64,000 nt of DNA from Phaeodactylibacter sp. (GTDB lineage: Bacteria > Bacteroidota > Bacteroidia > Chitinophagales > Saprospiraceae). The notes below the pieces were generated by a model. It was not told the origin of the DNA. It worked only from the letters and a program-made list of their open reading frames with translations, and made no database searches. Made by a program: the position numbers and the translations under genes. The stretch lies in contig NZ_JALEGS010000006.1 in assembly GCF_022763345.1 (NCBI RefSeq), positions 1 through 64,000 on the forward strand, in the 5' to 3' direction. Of the stretch, positions 15,595 through 25,501 are shown piece by piece. Every line of letters begins with the position of its first letter. Within the stretch, counting starts at the first letter, position 1.

Positions 15595-15629
15595 GAAAGC
15601 CCGCTTTTCTTTGAGAAAGGTGGGCTTTC
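15595..15629. terminator. Hairpin between convergent ndk and the HAD-like gene
   Basis: Stem GAAAGCCC (15595-15602) / GGGCTTTC (15622-15629) with T- and A-rich nested arms inside. It can serve both strands. Confidence 0.65.
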
Positions 15630-15847
15630 TAAGATTTACTCTTTTCTTTCTCCAGGCTTTTCCCTACCCTGCGGGAAGAGCTAAGGACAATGCTTAATGC
15701 CGGATAAGCCTTCAGGAGCGCGCGAGAGTTGGCGGTACAGTACGGATTGAACCGGGCATAGCCGTCCCGGTCTTCCTCATCCGGCTTCCAGGCAGGGAAG
15801 GGATTGATGAGGACACCGTTCAAATCTAAAAATATCACCTTGTCCAT
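15629..15847 (-). CDS. Short HAD-like protein, probably a truncated remnant
   Basis: 72 aa. The N-terminus VIFLDLNGVL resembles HAD motif I (hhhDxDGVh), but the second aspartate is replaced by Asn. Later AYPALSIVLSSSRR resembles motif II (hhhSSxWR) of small HAD domains of about 150 aa. The remaining catalytic part (motifs III and IV) is missing; the reading frame ends in a Lys/Ser-rich tail that runs into the terminator hairpin. It is likely inactive or a remnant. It lies 12 nt after the Uma2 gene and may be co-transcribed with it. Confidence 0.5.
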   Translation of the reverse strand: MDKVIFLDLNGVLINPFPAWKPDEEDRDGYARFNPYCTANSRALLKAYPALSIVLSSSRRVGKSLEKEKSKS

Positions 15848-15858
15848 CAGGCTTAAAA

Positions 15859-16470
15859 TCAGTCGTTGGCGTCACCCTTTCCGCCCTGAATGTCATGAAT
15901 GACTTCCTCTATGTTAATCTCAAGGCCGTCAATGATCTTAATGTTTTTAGACCAATCTACTAATGCCCACTCCTTCTTTTGAGTGGCAATGAGGGCCTTC
16001 TTTGAATCCGTAAAAATCCAAATGACCTTTTCTACTCCGAAATCCAGTAATTGCTCCGTTTTTTCGTTGTAGTAGGAAAAAGTATCGCTGATCTCAGCAA
16101 CTTCAGCCTTGGTATCGATTTCAATCACCACCTTTGGAGAGACGCTAATGTATTTATTGCTGGCCTGTGAAACATCAATCTGACCAGGTTCAAACAGGGC
16201 AATATCTGCTGCTCTCCAGGTTCCCTTTGACAATTGAATCCCTACCTCATTAGTAAGCACAATATACCTGCCCCCAAGATGCTTATTTATAAACAGGACG
16301 AGGTTCGATATAATCAGTGATTGAAGGAAGCTACTACCCGTGGGCCCTGTTTTTTGACCCTTCGGATTTAGAAATTGTTTATACCCTTTATAGTAAATCG
16401 GTTGGTCTTCGACCATTTCATAAATCAATGAGGCTGGTATAGTTCCAACTGCTTCTTTCATATATTTCAC
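15859..16470 (-). CDS. Uma2-family (DUF820) restriction-endonuclease-fold protein
   Basis: 203 aa. The Uma2/DUF820 domain has the PD-(D/E)xK nuclease fold: WRAADIALFEPG supplies the metal-binding Asp, and PKVVIEIDTKAE is the E-x-D/K strand region. The following YYNEKTEQLLDFGVEKVIWIF is the usual helix and strand. The family is abundant in cyanobacteria and some Bacteroidota, and its function is largely unknown. A perfect palindrome lies 18 nt upstream of the start codon (16488-16506). No recognisable partner protein is nearby apart from the HAD-like fragment. Confidence 0.8.
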   Translation of the reverse strand: MKYMKEAVGTIPASLIYEMVEDQPIYYKGYKQFLNPKGQKTGPTGSSFLQSLIISNLVLFINKHLGGRYIVLTNEVGIQLSKGTWRAADIALFEPGQIDVSQASNKYISVSPKVVIEIDTKAEVAEISDTFSYYNEKTEQLLDFGVEKVIWIFTDSKKALIATQKKEWALVDWSKNIKIIDGLEINIEEVIHDIQGGKGDAND

Positions 16471-16487
16471 TCGTTTACGGGATAGCC

Positions 16488-16506
16488 TTAAAAGCTAAGC
16501 TTTTAA
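16488..16506. promoter_or_regulatory. 19-bp palindrome upstream of the Uma2 gene
   Basis: TTAAAAGCT-A-AGCTTTTAA, a perfect 9-bp inverted repeat around one central base, 18 nt before the start codon of the minus-strand gene. It could be an operator or, on RNA, a hairpin masking translation initiation. Confidence 0.4.
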
Positions 16507-16719
16507 CAGCGCAGCCAAGGCACCCATTCAAACATAAGGAATTCTCCGGTTAAAGTCCAGCGCCCGTGTGCATAACCAGTTGCACTTTTTGAATAGCCCG
16601 GCAGCATTTGCGGTTTGCCTAGTGCCTCGCCCAAAAAGCCTGGATAAGCTGGAGCAGAGCGGGAAGCTCTACCCCAGCTGCTATAGCGCTTAAATGCAGA
16701 GGGTTGCTGCGGAAAAATA
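16507..16719. other. Gap before tamB
   Basis: About 210 nt between divergent genes. I see no reading frame with homology and no clear TAnnTTTG element. The tamB promoter is presumed to lie here. Confidence 0.35.
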
Positions 16720-19700
16720 ATGCCGGCAGTTCTGACTCTTTCCAAACTTCGCCCTGTACTTACCGTTCTATCTACAGACCCTTTTCAAGTACAAAAGCCT
16801 CCGTCTTTGAACACACCGTATCCGTTGCTCAAAAAACTGCTCAAATGGTTGGGCTATGCCTTGCTTGCCCTGCTGCTGCTTGTAGTCTTGCTATGGGCAG
16901 CCCTGCAGTTTCCTGCCGTACAGCAAAAGATAGCGGACAAGGCAACGGATTACCTGGAAGAGCGCATACAAACGCCCTTTGATATTGACAGGATTTACAT
17001 TGATTTTTTCAATCAGTTGGTTTTGGAAGGGGTATATTTGGAAGACCAGCAGCAGGACACCTTATTATACGCCGGGCGGATTGATGCGCAGCTCAGCATT
17101 TTTGCCCCGTTCCAATCCGAAATACAGTTGAGCCAGTTTACGCTGCAGGACGCTGTTGCCCACCTGGAGCGTCGCCCAGACAGCACCTTTAACTTCACCT
17201 ACCTGCTTGACGCCTTTGGGAGCACCACACCCGACACCACCACCTCCGAGCCTTCTGCCTGGACGTTCGACCTCAAAGCACTCGACCTGGAGAATGTCCG
17301 TTTTTCCTGGACCGACAGCCTGAGCCAAATGGCGGTTTACACCCGGATCGGCACACTGGAAAGCGCCCTCAGTCAGCTCGACCTCAACCAGCAGAAGGTT
17401 GGTATTGATCAATTCCAGCTGCAAAGCTCCTTCGCCTCAGTGGCTATGTGGGGGAGTCCGGGAGAAGCGGCACCTGATGCTCCCCGGGATACCGCTGATA
17501 ACGCCATCGCCTTCCCCTTTCCTAGCTGGACAATTGATGTAAAAAAAATGGGACTTGACGCTGTGGATATCGCTTACGATGACTTCACGCAGCCTGCCGG
17601 GCCGGGCGGGCGCTTCGACCCTGCCCATCTGCACTTTCAAAACCTGGCGCTTGAGGCGACTGAGTTGCGCTGGGATAGCCTGGCGCTGTCCGGTCAAATG
17701 AAAAATCTTGCCTTTAAAGAGTGGAATGGGTTTGAATTGCAATCGCTCACTACCAGTTTATTGCTATCAGACAGCAGTGCCGCTCTGACTCAATTGTCTT
17801 TTCAGACCCCAAAGAGCGACCTTGCCCCTTCCACCCTGAAATTACAGTACGATCAATTTGGTGACCTTGCCAATTTCACGGAGTCCGTGCACCTGTCCGT
17901 CAACCTAGGTACCGGAAAAATAGACCAGGAAGACCTGTATTACTGGAGTGGCCCCCTACCCTTCCTTGCTCCGCGCCCATTGCCGCCCCTGGAACTATCC
18001 GGTCAGGTGGATGGCTATGTTTCTGACCTCCGGATCGGGCAGTTACGGCTGAAATGGGGACAGGCGCTGAATGCCCGGCTGAGCGGTGCCATTACTAATG
18101 CTACCCTGCCCGACGAATTGGCACTACAGGTTGTGCTACAGTCCATCAATCTTTCTCCTGCGCGGCTCAACCAATATTTGAAAGGGCAGCCCCTGCCAGC
18201 CGAAGGCCTTGCGCCACTCGGGCAGCTAAGGCTTACGGGTTTCATCAAAGGCAACACCCGCCAACTAAAGGTCAACCAGTTGGCATTGCGCAGCCAAAGC
18301 TTTACCGCAATGTTTGGCCAGCTACAGGCCCGTGAAGTCACCGCTCCGGAGAGTCTGCAATTTACCTTTACCATAGACTCCCTGCGTACCCAGCCCGCCG
18401 ATTTGCGGGGTTTCCTGAATGACACCATACCCGATCCGCTTGAAGCATTTGGCCACAGCTACTATAACGGGATCATAGCCGGGACACTGACCGACTTTAA
18501 GCTGGATGGCACACTGAGGACTGAAGCCGGCACGGCCAACCACGATATCCAACTCCGGTTTACGGAAAACTATGCGAATGCCAGCTACAAGGGGCAACTA
18601 AAACTGGACACATTCACAATGGGAAAGATACTCGACAACCCTGAATTGGGCAACCTTTCCCTCGAACTGCGGGGGGAAGGCAGCGGGCTCTCTCCCGACA
18701 GCATCAACGCCAATCTTAATGGCAATATCACCCAGCTCGAAGCTTTCGGTTATGCCTACCAGGGGCTGAGCCTCGACGGCCGGATCAATGCCCGGGAATT
18801 TGAAGGGCGGCTGGATATCAATGATCCCAATTTAAAATTCCACTTTGAAGGACTCGCGAACCTGACCGACAGCCTGCCTACCTTCCGCTTCAATGCCAGC
18901 CTGGATACGCTTAATTTGAAAAAGCTCAACCTCTACCCTACCACACTGCGCATAACCGCCAGCATGAGCACCGAATTGACAGGGAGTCAACTGCATAATT
19001 TGGAAGGAACAGCCAGTATCAAAAATTTACGCCTGAGCGACGGGCAGCAGGCCTATACTGCCGAACAGCTTGAACTTACGGCTACGGGCACAGCACAGGA
19101 GCAAAGGGCGGTCCGCGTTCGCAGCCCCTTCCTCAATGCAGACATGGAGGGGGACTTCCGCTTATCGGCTCTGATGCCTGCCCTGGCTGAATTTACCGAT
19201 GGCTACTTCCCGGTTAAAAAATGGGTCAGCCCGGCGGAGCCTTCCGACAGTACACAAGTCGCTCCCGAACTACCGAAGCAGGACTTTGTCTTCACCCTGG
19301 AGCTGGACAATCCTGTGCCTCTGACCCGTTTTTTTGTGCCCGACCTGGAACAGCTGGATACAGCCTGGATCCGGTTTGAATTCAGCACCCCGGAGAAGCG
19401 CCTTGACCTAAAAGGCGGTATACCTAGCCTGTCCTACGCCGGCATCATCATCGACAGCCTGGCACTGGATGGCCAATCTGCCGATGCGCTCTGGCAATCC
19501 CTAAGTATTCAGGCTGTCAGACAGGACACGCAGCTCCTTGTGGGGCGTACTCAACTAAGCACCCGGCTGTACCGCGACAGTATGGACCTCAACCTGCTCA
19601 TCAAAGGCGGGGACCAGAAAACCCGCCTCCGCCTCAACGCCCTCCTGGAACCCGACTCCAACGCCTACCGTGTGCAAGTGTTGCCAGACTTTATGCTGAA

Positions 19701-21801
19701 CAGCCGGCCCTGGGAGGTGTCTTCCGGCAACTCCGTCGTATTCTCTCCAGAGGCCTTGCAGTCTGCTGACCTCCGTATATCCCGCAATCAGCAAGGCATT
19801 GCATTGCAGACCCTTTCGCCGGAAGCTGACCGCGCCCTGCCTCCGCTTCAGGTACGCTTTGAGCAGTTCCGATTAAAGGAAATCAGCAAGTTGGTCGGGC
19901 AGGACACCACCCTGCTGAGCGGCCGGCTGAACGCGCAGGCAAAGCTACAGCCCCTGGACACCCTGTTGCAATATGTGGTGGACGCTCAGGTGAGCGACCT
20001 GCAACTGAATGGAGCTGCACTCGGACAGATGGAGCTAAGCCTTCAGCCTGATGCCGACCCCAAGCGCCTCAACCTCAGCCTTTTGCTAAAAGACCCCAAA
20101 GAACGTTTGAATCTGAAGGGAGCCTACGACCTTGAACAAGGTGCATTTCAGGCAGACCTTAGCGCCGATCAACTCCCCGTTGCGCCATTCGAGTTTTTCA
20201 CACAGGGTGCCGTCAAAGAACTTCAGGGCGCCATCAGTGCCCGGTTAGAGCTCCGCGGCACCGCCGATGCCCCCCTTGGCACCGGCACGATTACTGCAGA
20301 TAGCCTCTCCGCCTTTGTCAACTACCTTCAAACCCGGTTCACTGTGCCGAACCATCAGATTGAACTCACGGAGAATAGCATACAACTCGGCAACATGGCG
20401 CTTGTGGATGGCAACAATCAATCGGCGCGGCTCAGCGGAGTGATCCGGCATGAACATTTCGATAATATTGAAACGGATTTGAGATTCATCACCTCCCGGT
20501 TTCAGGTGCTAAATACCAATGCCGGAGACAATGACCTTTTCTACGGTAAGGTCTTTGTAAGCGCTGATGCGCAGGTCCGGGGCCCCATTGATGACCTCAA
20601 TGTAGATGTGGAAACGACTACCCTGCCCGGTACAGCCCTCACCGCCCTGCCGCTGAGCGAAGAGAAAGCCATTGTCAGTGAAGACTACATTATTTTTCAG
20701 TCACCGGAAGCATTCGCAGCCGATACGGCGGCCCAGTCTGAAAAAGTCTATGAAACCGGCTCTTCCGGCTACAATCTCAATTTGCAGCTCAACCTGACCC
20801 CAGATGCCCAGATTACAGCCATCATTGACCCTTCTACCGGCGATCAGCTGCAAGCCCGCGGGCGCGCCAATCTTTTCGTGGAGCTCAATGCTAATGGGCA
20901 AATGTCCACCACTGGCAATATCGAAGTGACTTCCGGGAGCTACCAGATGAACTACGAAGGGTTGGTCAAACGCAACTTTTCAATTGTAGAGGGCAGCAGC
21001 ATTTACCTGCCGGGCGACCCGCTGCAAGCCCGCTTCGAAATTCGTGCGGCCTATCAAACAGAGACGCCGGTCCTTGGCCTTATACAACAGGAAACGGAGC
21101 TTACGCCTGAACAGGAACGCGCCGCCCGCCGCCGACAGCAAGTTAAAGTGCTGCTGGACCTGGAAGGCGATTTGCAACAGCCCGAATTGCTGTTTGACAT
21201 CCAGCTCGGCGAACAGGTTTCTGCCAATCTGGAATCCATACTCAGTCAGAAAATGGCGCAGCTTCGTGGGAATCAGTCTGAGCTGAATAAGCAGGTCTTT
21301 GGCCTGTTGCTCTTTAATGCCTTCCTGGGCTCAGGGGGCAGTAACCTGGCGACTACAGGTGAGAATATTGCCCTGTCCAGCGTCAGTACCTTGCTCACCA
21401 ATCAGCTTAACCGGCTGGCAGAGAACTACGTGGAAGGCGTGGATCTCAGTATTGGTGTGGACTCCTACACGACCGATGCCGCTGCCGCATCTGGGGAGAC
21501 CGTCACGGAAGTCAACCTTGGCTTGTCCAAACAGCTCTTCAATGACCGGCTTTCGGTCCAAGTGGGCGGTAATCTGGGCATGAGCGACAGTGAAGCTGCC
21601 GGACAGAACACCGTCCTTGCCGGAGACTTCCGCCTGGAGTATCAGCTCACTGAAGACGGCCGCTACAAAGTGCGGGTATTCCGGCGCCCGGACTACGACA
21701 TTTTCTCCAACGGTATACGCACCGGTGCCAGCCTCATCTATCAGCGCTCCTTCGGAGACCTGCGCCGGGACACGACCCAAAAGAATAATACCAATGACTA
21801 A
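16720..21801 (+). CDS. tamB: TamB-like translocation/assembly module protein
   Basis: 1693 aa. One N-terminal membrane anchor (about residues 42-62, ALLALLLLVVLLWAAL) is followed by a very long, beta-rich periplasmic body with repeated short strand patterns, typical of the AsmA/TamB bridge-like proteins. The C-terminal region (about 1290-1690) is the DUF490/TamB domain, with GRANLFVELNANGQMSTTGNIEVTSG split across it and the end RRPDYDIFSNGIRTGASLIYQRSF. TamB proteins span the periplasm and take part in outer-membrane protein or lipid delivery with a BamA-family partner. The partner gene follows with an 8-nt overlap. The exact start is uncertain, because the first 35 residues have no homology I recognise. 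Confidence 0.85.
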   Translation: MPAVLTLSKLRPVLTVLSTDPFQVQKPPSLNTPYPLLKKLLKWLGYALLALLLLVVLLWAALQFPAVQQKIADKATDYLEERIQTPFDIDRIYIDFFNQLVLEGVYLEDQQQDTLLYAGRIDAQLSIFAPFQSEIQLSQFTLQDAVAHLERRPDSTFNFTYLLDAFGSTTPDTTTSEPSAWTFDLKALDLENVRFSWTDSLSQMAVYTRIGTLESALSQLDLNQQKVGIDQFQLQSSFASVAMWGSPGEAAPDAPRDTADNAIAFPFPSWTIDVKKMGLDAVDIAYDDFTQPAGPGGRFDPAHLHFQNLALEATELRWDSLALSGQMKNLAFKEWNGFELQSLTTSLLLSDSSAALTQLSFQTPKSDLAPSTLKLQYDQFGDLANFTESVHLSVNLGTGKIDQEDLYYWSGPLPFLAPRPLPPLELSGQVDGYVSDLRIGQLRLKWGQALNARLSGAITNATLPDELALQVVLQSINLSPARLNQYLKGQPLPAEGLAPLGQLRLTGFIKGNTRQLKVNQLALRSQSFTAMFGQLQAREVTAPESLQFTFTIDSLRTQPADLRGFLNDTIPDPLEAFGHSYYNGIIAGTLTDFKLDGTLRTEAGTANHDIQLRFTENYANASYKGQLKLDTFTMGKILDNPELGNLSLELRGEGSGLSPDSINANLNGNITQLEAFGYAYQGLSLDGRINAREFEGRLDINDPNLKFHFEGLANLTDSLPTFRFNASLDTLNLKKLNLYPTTLRITASMSTELTGSQLHNLEGTASIKNLRLSDGQQAYTAEQLELTATGTAQEQRAVRVRSPFLNADMEGDFRLSALMPALAEFTDGYFPVKKWVSPAEPSDSTQVAPELPKQDFVFTLELDNPVPLTRFFVPDLEQLDTAWIRFEFSTPEKRLDLKGGIPSLSYAGIIIDSLALDGQSADALWQSLSIQAVRQDTQLLVGRTQLSTRLYRDSMDLNLLIKGGDQKTRLRLNALLEPDSNAYRVQVLPDFMLNSRPWEVSSGNSVVFSPEALQSADLRISRNQQGIALQTLSPEADRALPPLQVRFEQFRLKEISKLVGQDTTLLSGRLNAQAKLQPLDTLLQYVVDAQVSDLQLNGAALGQMELSLQPDADPKRLNLSLLLKDPKERLNLKGAYDLEQGAFQADLSADQLPVAPFEFFTQGAVKELQGAISARLELRGTADAPLGTGTITADSLSAFVNYLQTRFTVPNHQIELTENSIQLGNMALVDGNNQSARLSGVIRHEHFDNIETDLRFITSRFQVLNTNAGDNDLFYGKVFVSADAQVRGPIDDLNVDVETTTLPGTALTALPLSEEKAIVSEDYIIFQSPEAFAADTAAQSEKVYETGSSGYNLNLQLNLTPDAQITAIIDPSTGDQLQARGRANLFVELNANGQMSTTGNIEVTSGSYQMNYEGLVKRNFSIVEGSSIYLPGDPLQARFEIRAAYQTETPVLGLIQQETELTPEQERAARRRQQVKVLLDLEGDLQQPELLFDIQLGEQVSANLESILSQKMAQLRGNQSELNKQVFGLLLFNAFLGSGGSNLATTGENIALSSVSTLLTNQLNRLAENYVEGVDLSIGVDSYTTDAAAASGETVTEVNLGLSKQLFNDRLSVQVGGNLGMSDSEAAGQNTVLAGDFRLEYQLTEDGRYKVRVFRRPDYDIFSNGIRTGASLIYQRSFGDLRRDTTQKNNTND

Positions 21802-24088
21802 AATACTGCTGCACATCTCTGGCTTGTCCGTTTTACTGCTCCTGGCCAGCAGTTGCCAGCCTACCCGAACGTTGCAGGAAGGGCAGTACCTTTACACCGG
21901 AGCTGAACTGGAATACACCGGCTCCAAACCCGAAATAAGCGCTACTGCACTGGAAAGCGCTATTGGCCAGCAGCCCAATCAGTCCTTTCTGGGCATGCCT
22001 ATCCGGCTGGGCATCTACAACGCCACGAGTGGGAAAGACAGCAAATTCAACCGATGGGTCCAACGCAAACTCGGAGAACCACCGGCTGTTTTTGATTTTC
22101 AGGAAGCGGAAACCAGCCAGCTGCGGCTCGAAAAACAATTGCTGGACCAGGGATACCTGCAGGCACAGGTCCAAATGGATACCATCCGGAAAAAGCAAAC
22201 GGTCTCCGCACTCTATCGGTTATCACCGGGTACCCGCTATGAGCTGACGGGTATGGACTGGCCTGCAGACACCAATGACATCGGCCGCTTTATTCAGAAA
22301 GCCCATTCGGACTCCTCTGCCTGGCAAAATCAGCCTTATCAGACGCAGCGTCTGTCTGAGGAGCGGTCAAGGTTGGCTAATTCCGGCAATGAGAATGGAT
22401 TCTACGGACTGAGCCCCCGGCATTTTTACTACTTCCTGGACACTACAGCTCAGGAGCATCAGGTGAAAGCTTTTTTGCGCCTTGCCGAATCGCCCAATGG
22501 CAACCCCTATCAGCGGCACTACATTGGTCAAACAAAGGTCTATCCCGTTTACTACCTGGAAGAGCCCGAATGGAATTATAAGGATACCGTGCAGGAAGAA
22601 GGCATTTTGTACCTCCAAAACCGGGACTTTGTCAAGCCACAGGTCCTCAGCCGCACCATTCTTCAGGACAAGGGCGACCTGTTCGTGCAGTCCCTGCAAC
22701 AAAAGTCTACCAACCGGCTGATGGGGCTGGGTGCCTACAAATTTGTCAACCTAAAGGTGGAGGTCCGCGAAGAGGGCGACAGCTTATTTTTGGACCGTGC
22801 CTTTTACCTGACACCCAACCTGACGCAGAACTTCTCTACCGAGCTGGAAGTCAGCTCTCTAAGCACAGCAAGCAGTTCCCTGAACGGCGGTGTGAACCTC
22901 AACTACGCCCACCGCAATTTGTTTGGAGGTGCCGAACGGCTCAACCTTGAACTTTCCACGAATATTGCCACGCAGATCGGCGGAGAGGTTGACTTTATCA
23001 ACAGTTACAATATCGGGCTGGAGGCCAGCCTTCGGCTACCGGGGATGGTTGCGCCATATAACTGGCTGAAAGGAGAGCAGGCCTGGCAATCCAGTACCAC
23101 GGCACAGCTTCGGGGTGATTTTCAGCGGCGGAACAACAATTTTTCGCTGTTTTCCCTGTCTGGTTCTTACGGCTTTGACTGGCAGCCTGGCCGGTTGCAC
23201 CGCTACACCTGGAAGCCGGTACAGCTGACCCGCACCCAACTGCTGAGCAGCACCGATCAGTTTGAAGACCGGCTCGCCGGAAATCCCAGGCTTAGGGCCT
23301 CTTTCGATGACAACCTCATACTGAGTACCATCTTTGAATACAACTACAGTGAAAGGCGCCCCGGCAAGCGGGAGGACTATCTGACGATGTTTGCCTCTGT
23401 TGAGCCTGCGGGCAATATCAGTTACGGCATAGCAAACCTCATTGACCCAGACCATACAGACGCTTATCAGCTTTTGGGCCTGCCCTTTGCGCAATTCATC
23501 CGGGTAGATGCAGGTATTCAATACCACTGGTACCAAAGACAAACCGACTGGCTGGCCCGGTTAAATATTGGAGTGGCTCAACCCTATGGCAATGCACGTT
23601 CCATTCCGTACATCCGGCAGTTTTTCGTGGGCGGCAGCAACAGCATACGCGCCTGGCAGATCCGGACCCTGGGCCCGGGTGCCACACCGGTGGAAGCACT
23701 GGATGCCGAAACCTTTCAGGATCAGACGGGCGACCTAAAACTGGAAGCTAATGTAGAATACCGGTTTCCCATCATTAGCTACCTCAAGGGCGCCGCGTTT
23801 GTAGACGCCGGCAATATCTGGCTGGTAAAGCAAGGCCCGGCAGATAGCGGTACCGAATCCGGTGTTTTCCATTGGGATGAGTTCTATCGTCAGATAGCCA
23901 TTGGTGGCGGGCTGGGGCTTCGATTGGACATTTCCTACTTTGTGCTCCGCCTGGATGTAGCCTTCCCCTTCCGAAAGCCCTATAACGACCCTGGTAACCG
24001 CTGGGTTTTTGACGAGGTTGCACTTGGGTCTCCGAACTGGCGGGCAGAAAATATTGTTTACAACCTTGCGATTGGATATCCGTTTTGA
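21794..24088 (+). CDS. tamL: TamL-like BamA/TamA-family outer-membrane lipoprotein
   Basis: 764 aa. The ATG at 21794 lies inside the 3' end of tamB (8-nt overlap) and is chosen because it starts a clean lipoprotein signal, with lipobox LASSC. POTRA-like N-terminal repeats (about residues 30-330) precede a C-terminal 16-stranded BamA-type barrel with FVGGSNSIRAW (the lid-lock RGF-like loop) and final strand YNLAIGYPF. Omp85 proteins with a lipoprotein signal (TamL) are characteristic of Bacteroidota and pair with TamB. The strict tamB-tamL overlap supports translational coupling and a common complex. Confidence 0.87.
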   Translation: MTKILLHISGLSVLLLLASSCQPTRTLQEGQYLYTGAELEYTGSKPEISATALESAIGQQPNQSFLGMPIRLGIYNATSGKDSKFNRWVQRKLGEPPAVFDFQEAETSQLRLEKQLLDQGYLQAQVQMDTIRKKQTVSALYRLSPGTRYELTGMDWPADTNDIGRFIQKAHSDSSAWQNQPYQTQRLSEERSRLANSGNENGFYGLSPRHFYYFLDTTAQEHQVKAFLRLAESPNGNPYQRHYIGQTKVYPVYYLEEPEWNYKDTVQEEGILYLQNRDFVKPQVLSRTILQDKGDLFVQSLQQKSTNRLMGLGAYKFVNLKVEVREEGDSLFLDRAFYLTPNLTQNFSTELEVSSLSTASSSLNGGVNLNYAHRNLFGGAERLNLELSTNIATQIGGEVDFINSYNIGLEASLRLPGMVAPYNWLKGEQAWQSSTTAQLRGDFQRRNNNFSLFSLSGSYGFDWQPGRLHRYTWKPVQLTRTQLLSSTDQFEDRLAGNPRLRASFDDNLILSTIFEYNYSERRPGKREDYLTMFASVEPAGNISYGIANLIDPDHTDAYQLLGLPFAQFIRVDAGIQYHWYQRQTDWLARLNIGVAQPYGNARSIPYIRQFFVGGSNSIRAWQIRTLGPGATPVEALDAETFQDQTGDLKLEANVEYRFPIISYLKGAAFVDAGNIWLVKQGPADSGTESGVFHWDEFYRQIAIGGGLGLRLDISYFVLRLDVAFPFRKPYNDPGNRWVFDEVALGSPNWRAENIVYNLAIGYPF

Positions 24089-24245
24089 TTTAAAGGATTC
24101 TAAACATATCCATCCGCTATACTCAGGCAAAATCACCATTTTTTAGTATCATTGCCGGAATTTATCTTGGAGCAGCCCTGCTGTTTTCAAAAACAGGGAA
24201 GAAAAGCCCGTTGATTCCGTTTTACCCGAAAAAGCATAAGATAAT

Positions 24246-25310
24246 ATGAGGACCAAGCTGTCTCAATTTGATTTTACACTACCACCCGAACTTATCGCCA
24301 AATACCCAGCGGACAATCGCCACGATTCCAGATTGATGGTCATTCACCGGGAGTCAGGTAAAATCGAACACCGGACGTTCAAAGATATCCTCGAGTACTT
24401 CGACGAGGGCGATGCCATGATTTTTAACAATACCAAGGTATTCCCCGCCCGTTTGTACGGCAAGAAGGAAAAAACCGGCGCCGACATTGAGGTTTTCCTC
24501 CTGCGTGAGCTCAACAGCGAATCCCGCCTCTGGGATGTTCTGGTGGACCCTGCCCGTAAAATCCGGGTTGGTAACAAGCTCTACTTCAGTGACGAGCATG
24601 ACAACGATGTACTGGTAGCTGAGGTGGTTGACAATACGACTTCTCGCGGCCGGACCATCCGGTTCATTTATGACGATAGTGATGAGAATTTTCAAAAAGA
24701 CCTGCACCGGCTTGGCACTACGCCCCTGCCTAAGGAAATAGGCCGTAAAGCTGAAGCCTTGGACCGGGACCGCTATCAGACGCTTTTTGCGAAGGAGATG
24801 GGTGCCGTTGCAGCGCCTACGGCAGGATTGCACTATAGCGACGAGCTGCTTAAGCGGCTGGAAATCAAGGGCGTGGAATTTGCAGAGCTCACGCTTCACA
24901 TCGGTCTGGGCACCTTCCGAAGTATAGACGTGGAAGACCTGTCGAAGCACAAAATGGATGCAGAGTACTTCAAAATCAGCGACGATGCTGTGGAGACGGT
25001 CAACAAGGCCAAAGCCGAAGAACACCGGGTGTGCGCGGTAGGCACCACAAGCATGAGGGCAATAGAATCGGCTGTTTCTGCTGAGAACATGCTCAAGGAA
25101 GCCGAGGGTTGGACGAACCTGTTTATTTATCCGCCATATGAGTTTAGCATTCCGGATGCGATGGTCACCAACTTTCACCTGCCAAAATCCAGCCTGATGA
25201 TTATGGTATGTGCCTTTGGCGGCTACGATCTGATTATGGAAGCTTACAAGCAAGCCATCAAGGAAAAGTACCGTTTCTTTGCCTACGGTGACGCTATGCT
25301 CATTATCTAG
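24246..25310 (+). CDS. queA: S-adenosylmethionine:tRNA ribosyltransferase-isomerase
   Basis: 354 aa, full family length. It forms epoxyqueuosine in tRNA by moving the ribosyl moiety of SAM onto 7-aminomethyl-7-deazaguanine. Signature stretches are [62 protein letters not shown] and [18 protein letters not shown]. It is followed by a strong terminator. About 160 nt separate it from tamL, so it is probably a separate transcript. Confidence 0.96.
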   Translation: MRTKLSQFDFTLPPELIAKYPADNRHDSRLMVIHRESGKIEHRTFKDILEYFDEGDAMIFNNTKVFPARLYGKKEKTGADIEVFLLRELNSESRLWDVLVDPARKIRVGNKLYFSDEHDNDVLVAEVVDNTTSRGRTIRFIYDDSDENFQKDLHRLGTTPLPKEIGRKAEALDRDRYQTLFAKEMGAVAAPTAGLHYSDELLKRLEIKGVEFAELTLHIGLGTFRSIDVEDLSKHKMDAEYFKISDDAVETVNKAKAEEHRVCAVGTTSMRAIESAVSAENMLKEAEGWTNLFIYPPYEFSIPDAMVTNFHLPKSSLMIMVCAFGGYDLIMEAYKQAIKEKYRFFAYGDAMLII

Positions 25311-25349
25311 CACAATCATCAGAAATATTGTGTACATTACTCACATAAC

Positions 25350-25386
25350 AAAGCGTATCTGAAGGCCATTTAGATACGCTTTTTAC
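25350..25386 (+). terminator. Terminator of queA
   Basis: 11-bp perfect stem AAAGCGTATCT / AGATACGCTTT (25350-25360 / 25372-25382) followed by a T-rich stretch. Confidence 0.88.
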
Positions 25387-25501
25387 TTTTTATTCCGTAC
25401 TTTTTGCGGGAAGTAGGGTTCTTAAGGCTCCTACTCCTGGTTTAAACAGCTAAAACGCGGCCTTTTCAATGATTGCTGCGGTAACAGATCATATATACAC
25501 C

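Noticed and set aside
16503..16745. 80-codon minus-strand frame upstream of tamB
   Set aside because: No homology, overlaps the tamB start and lies in a likely promoter region.
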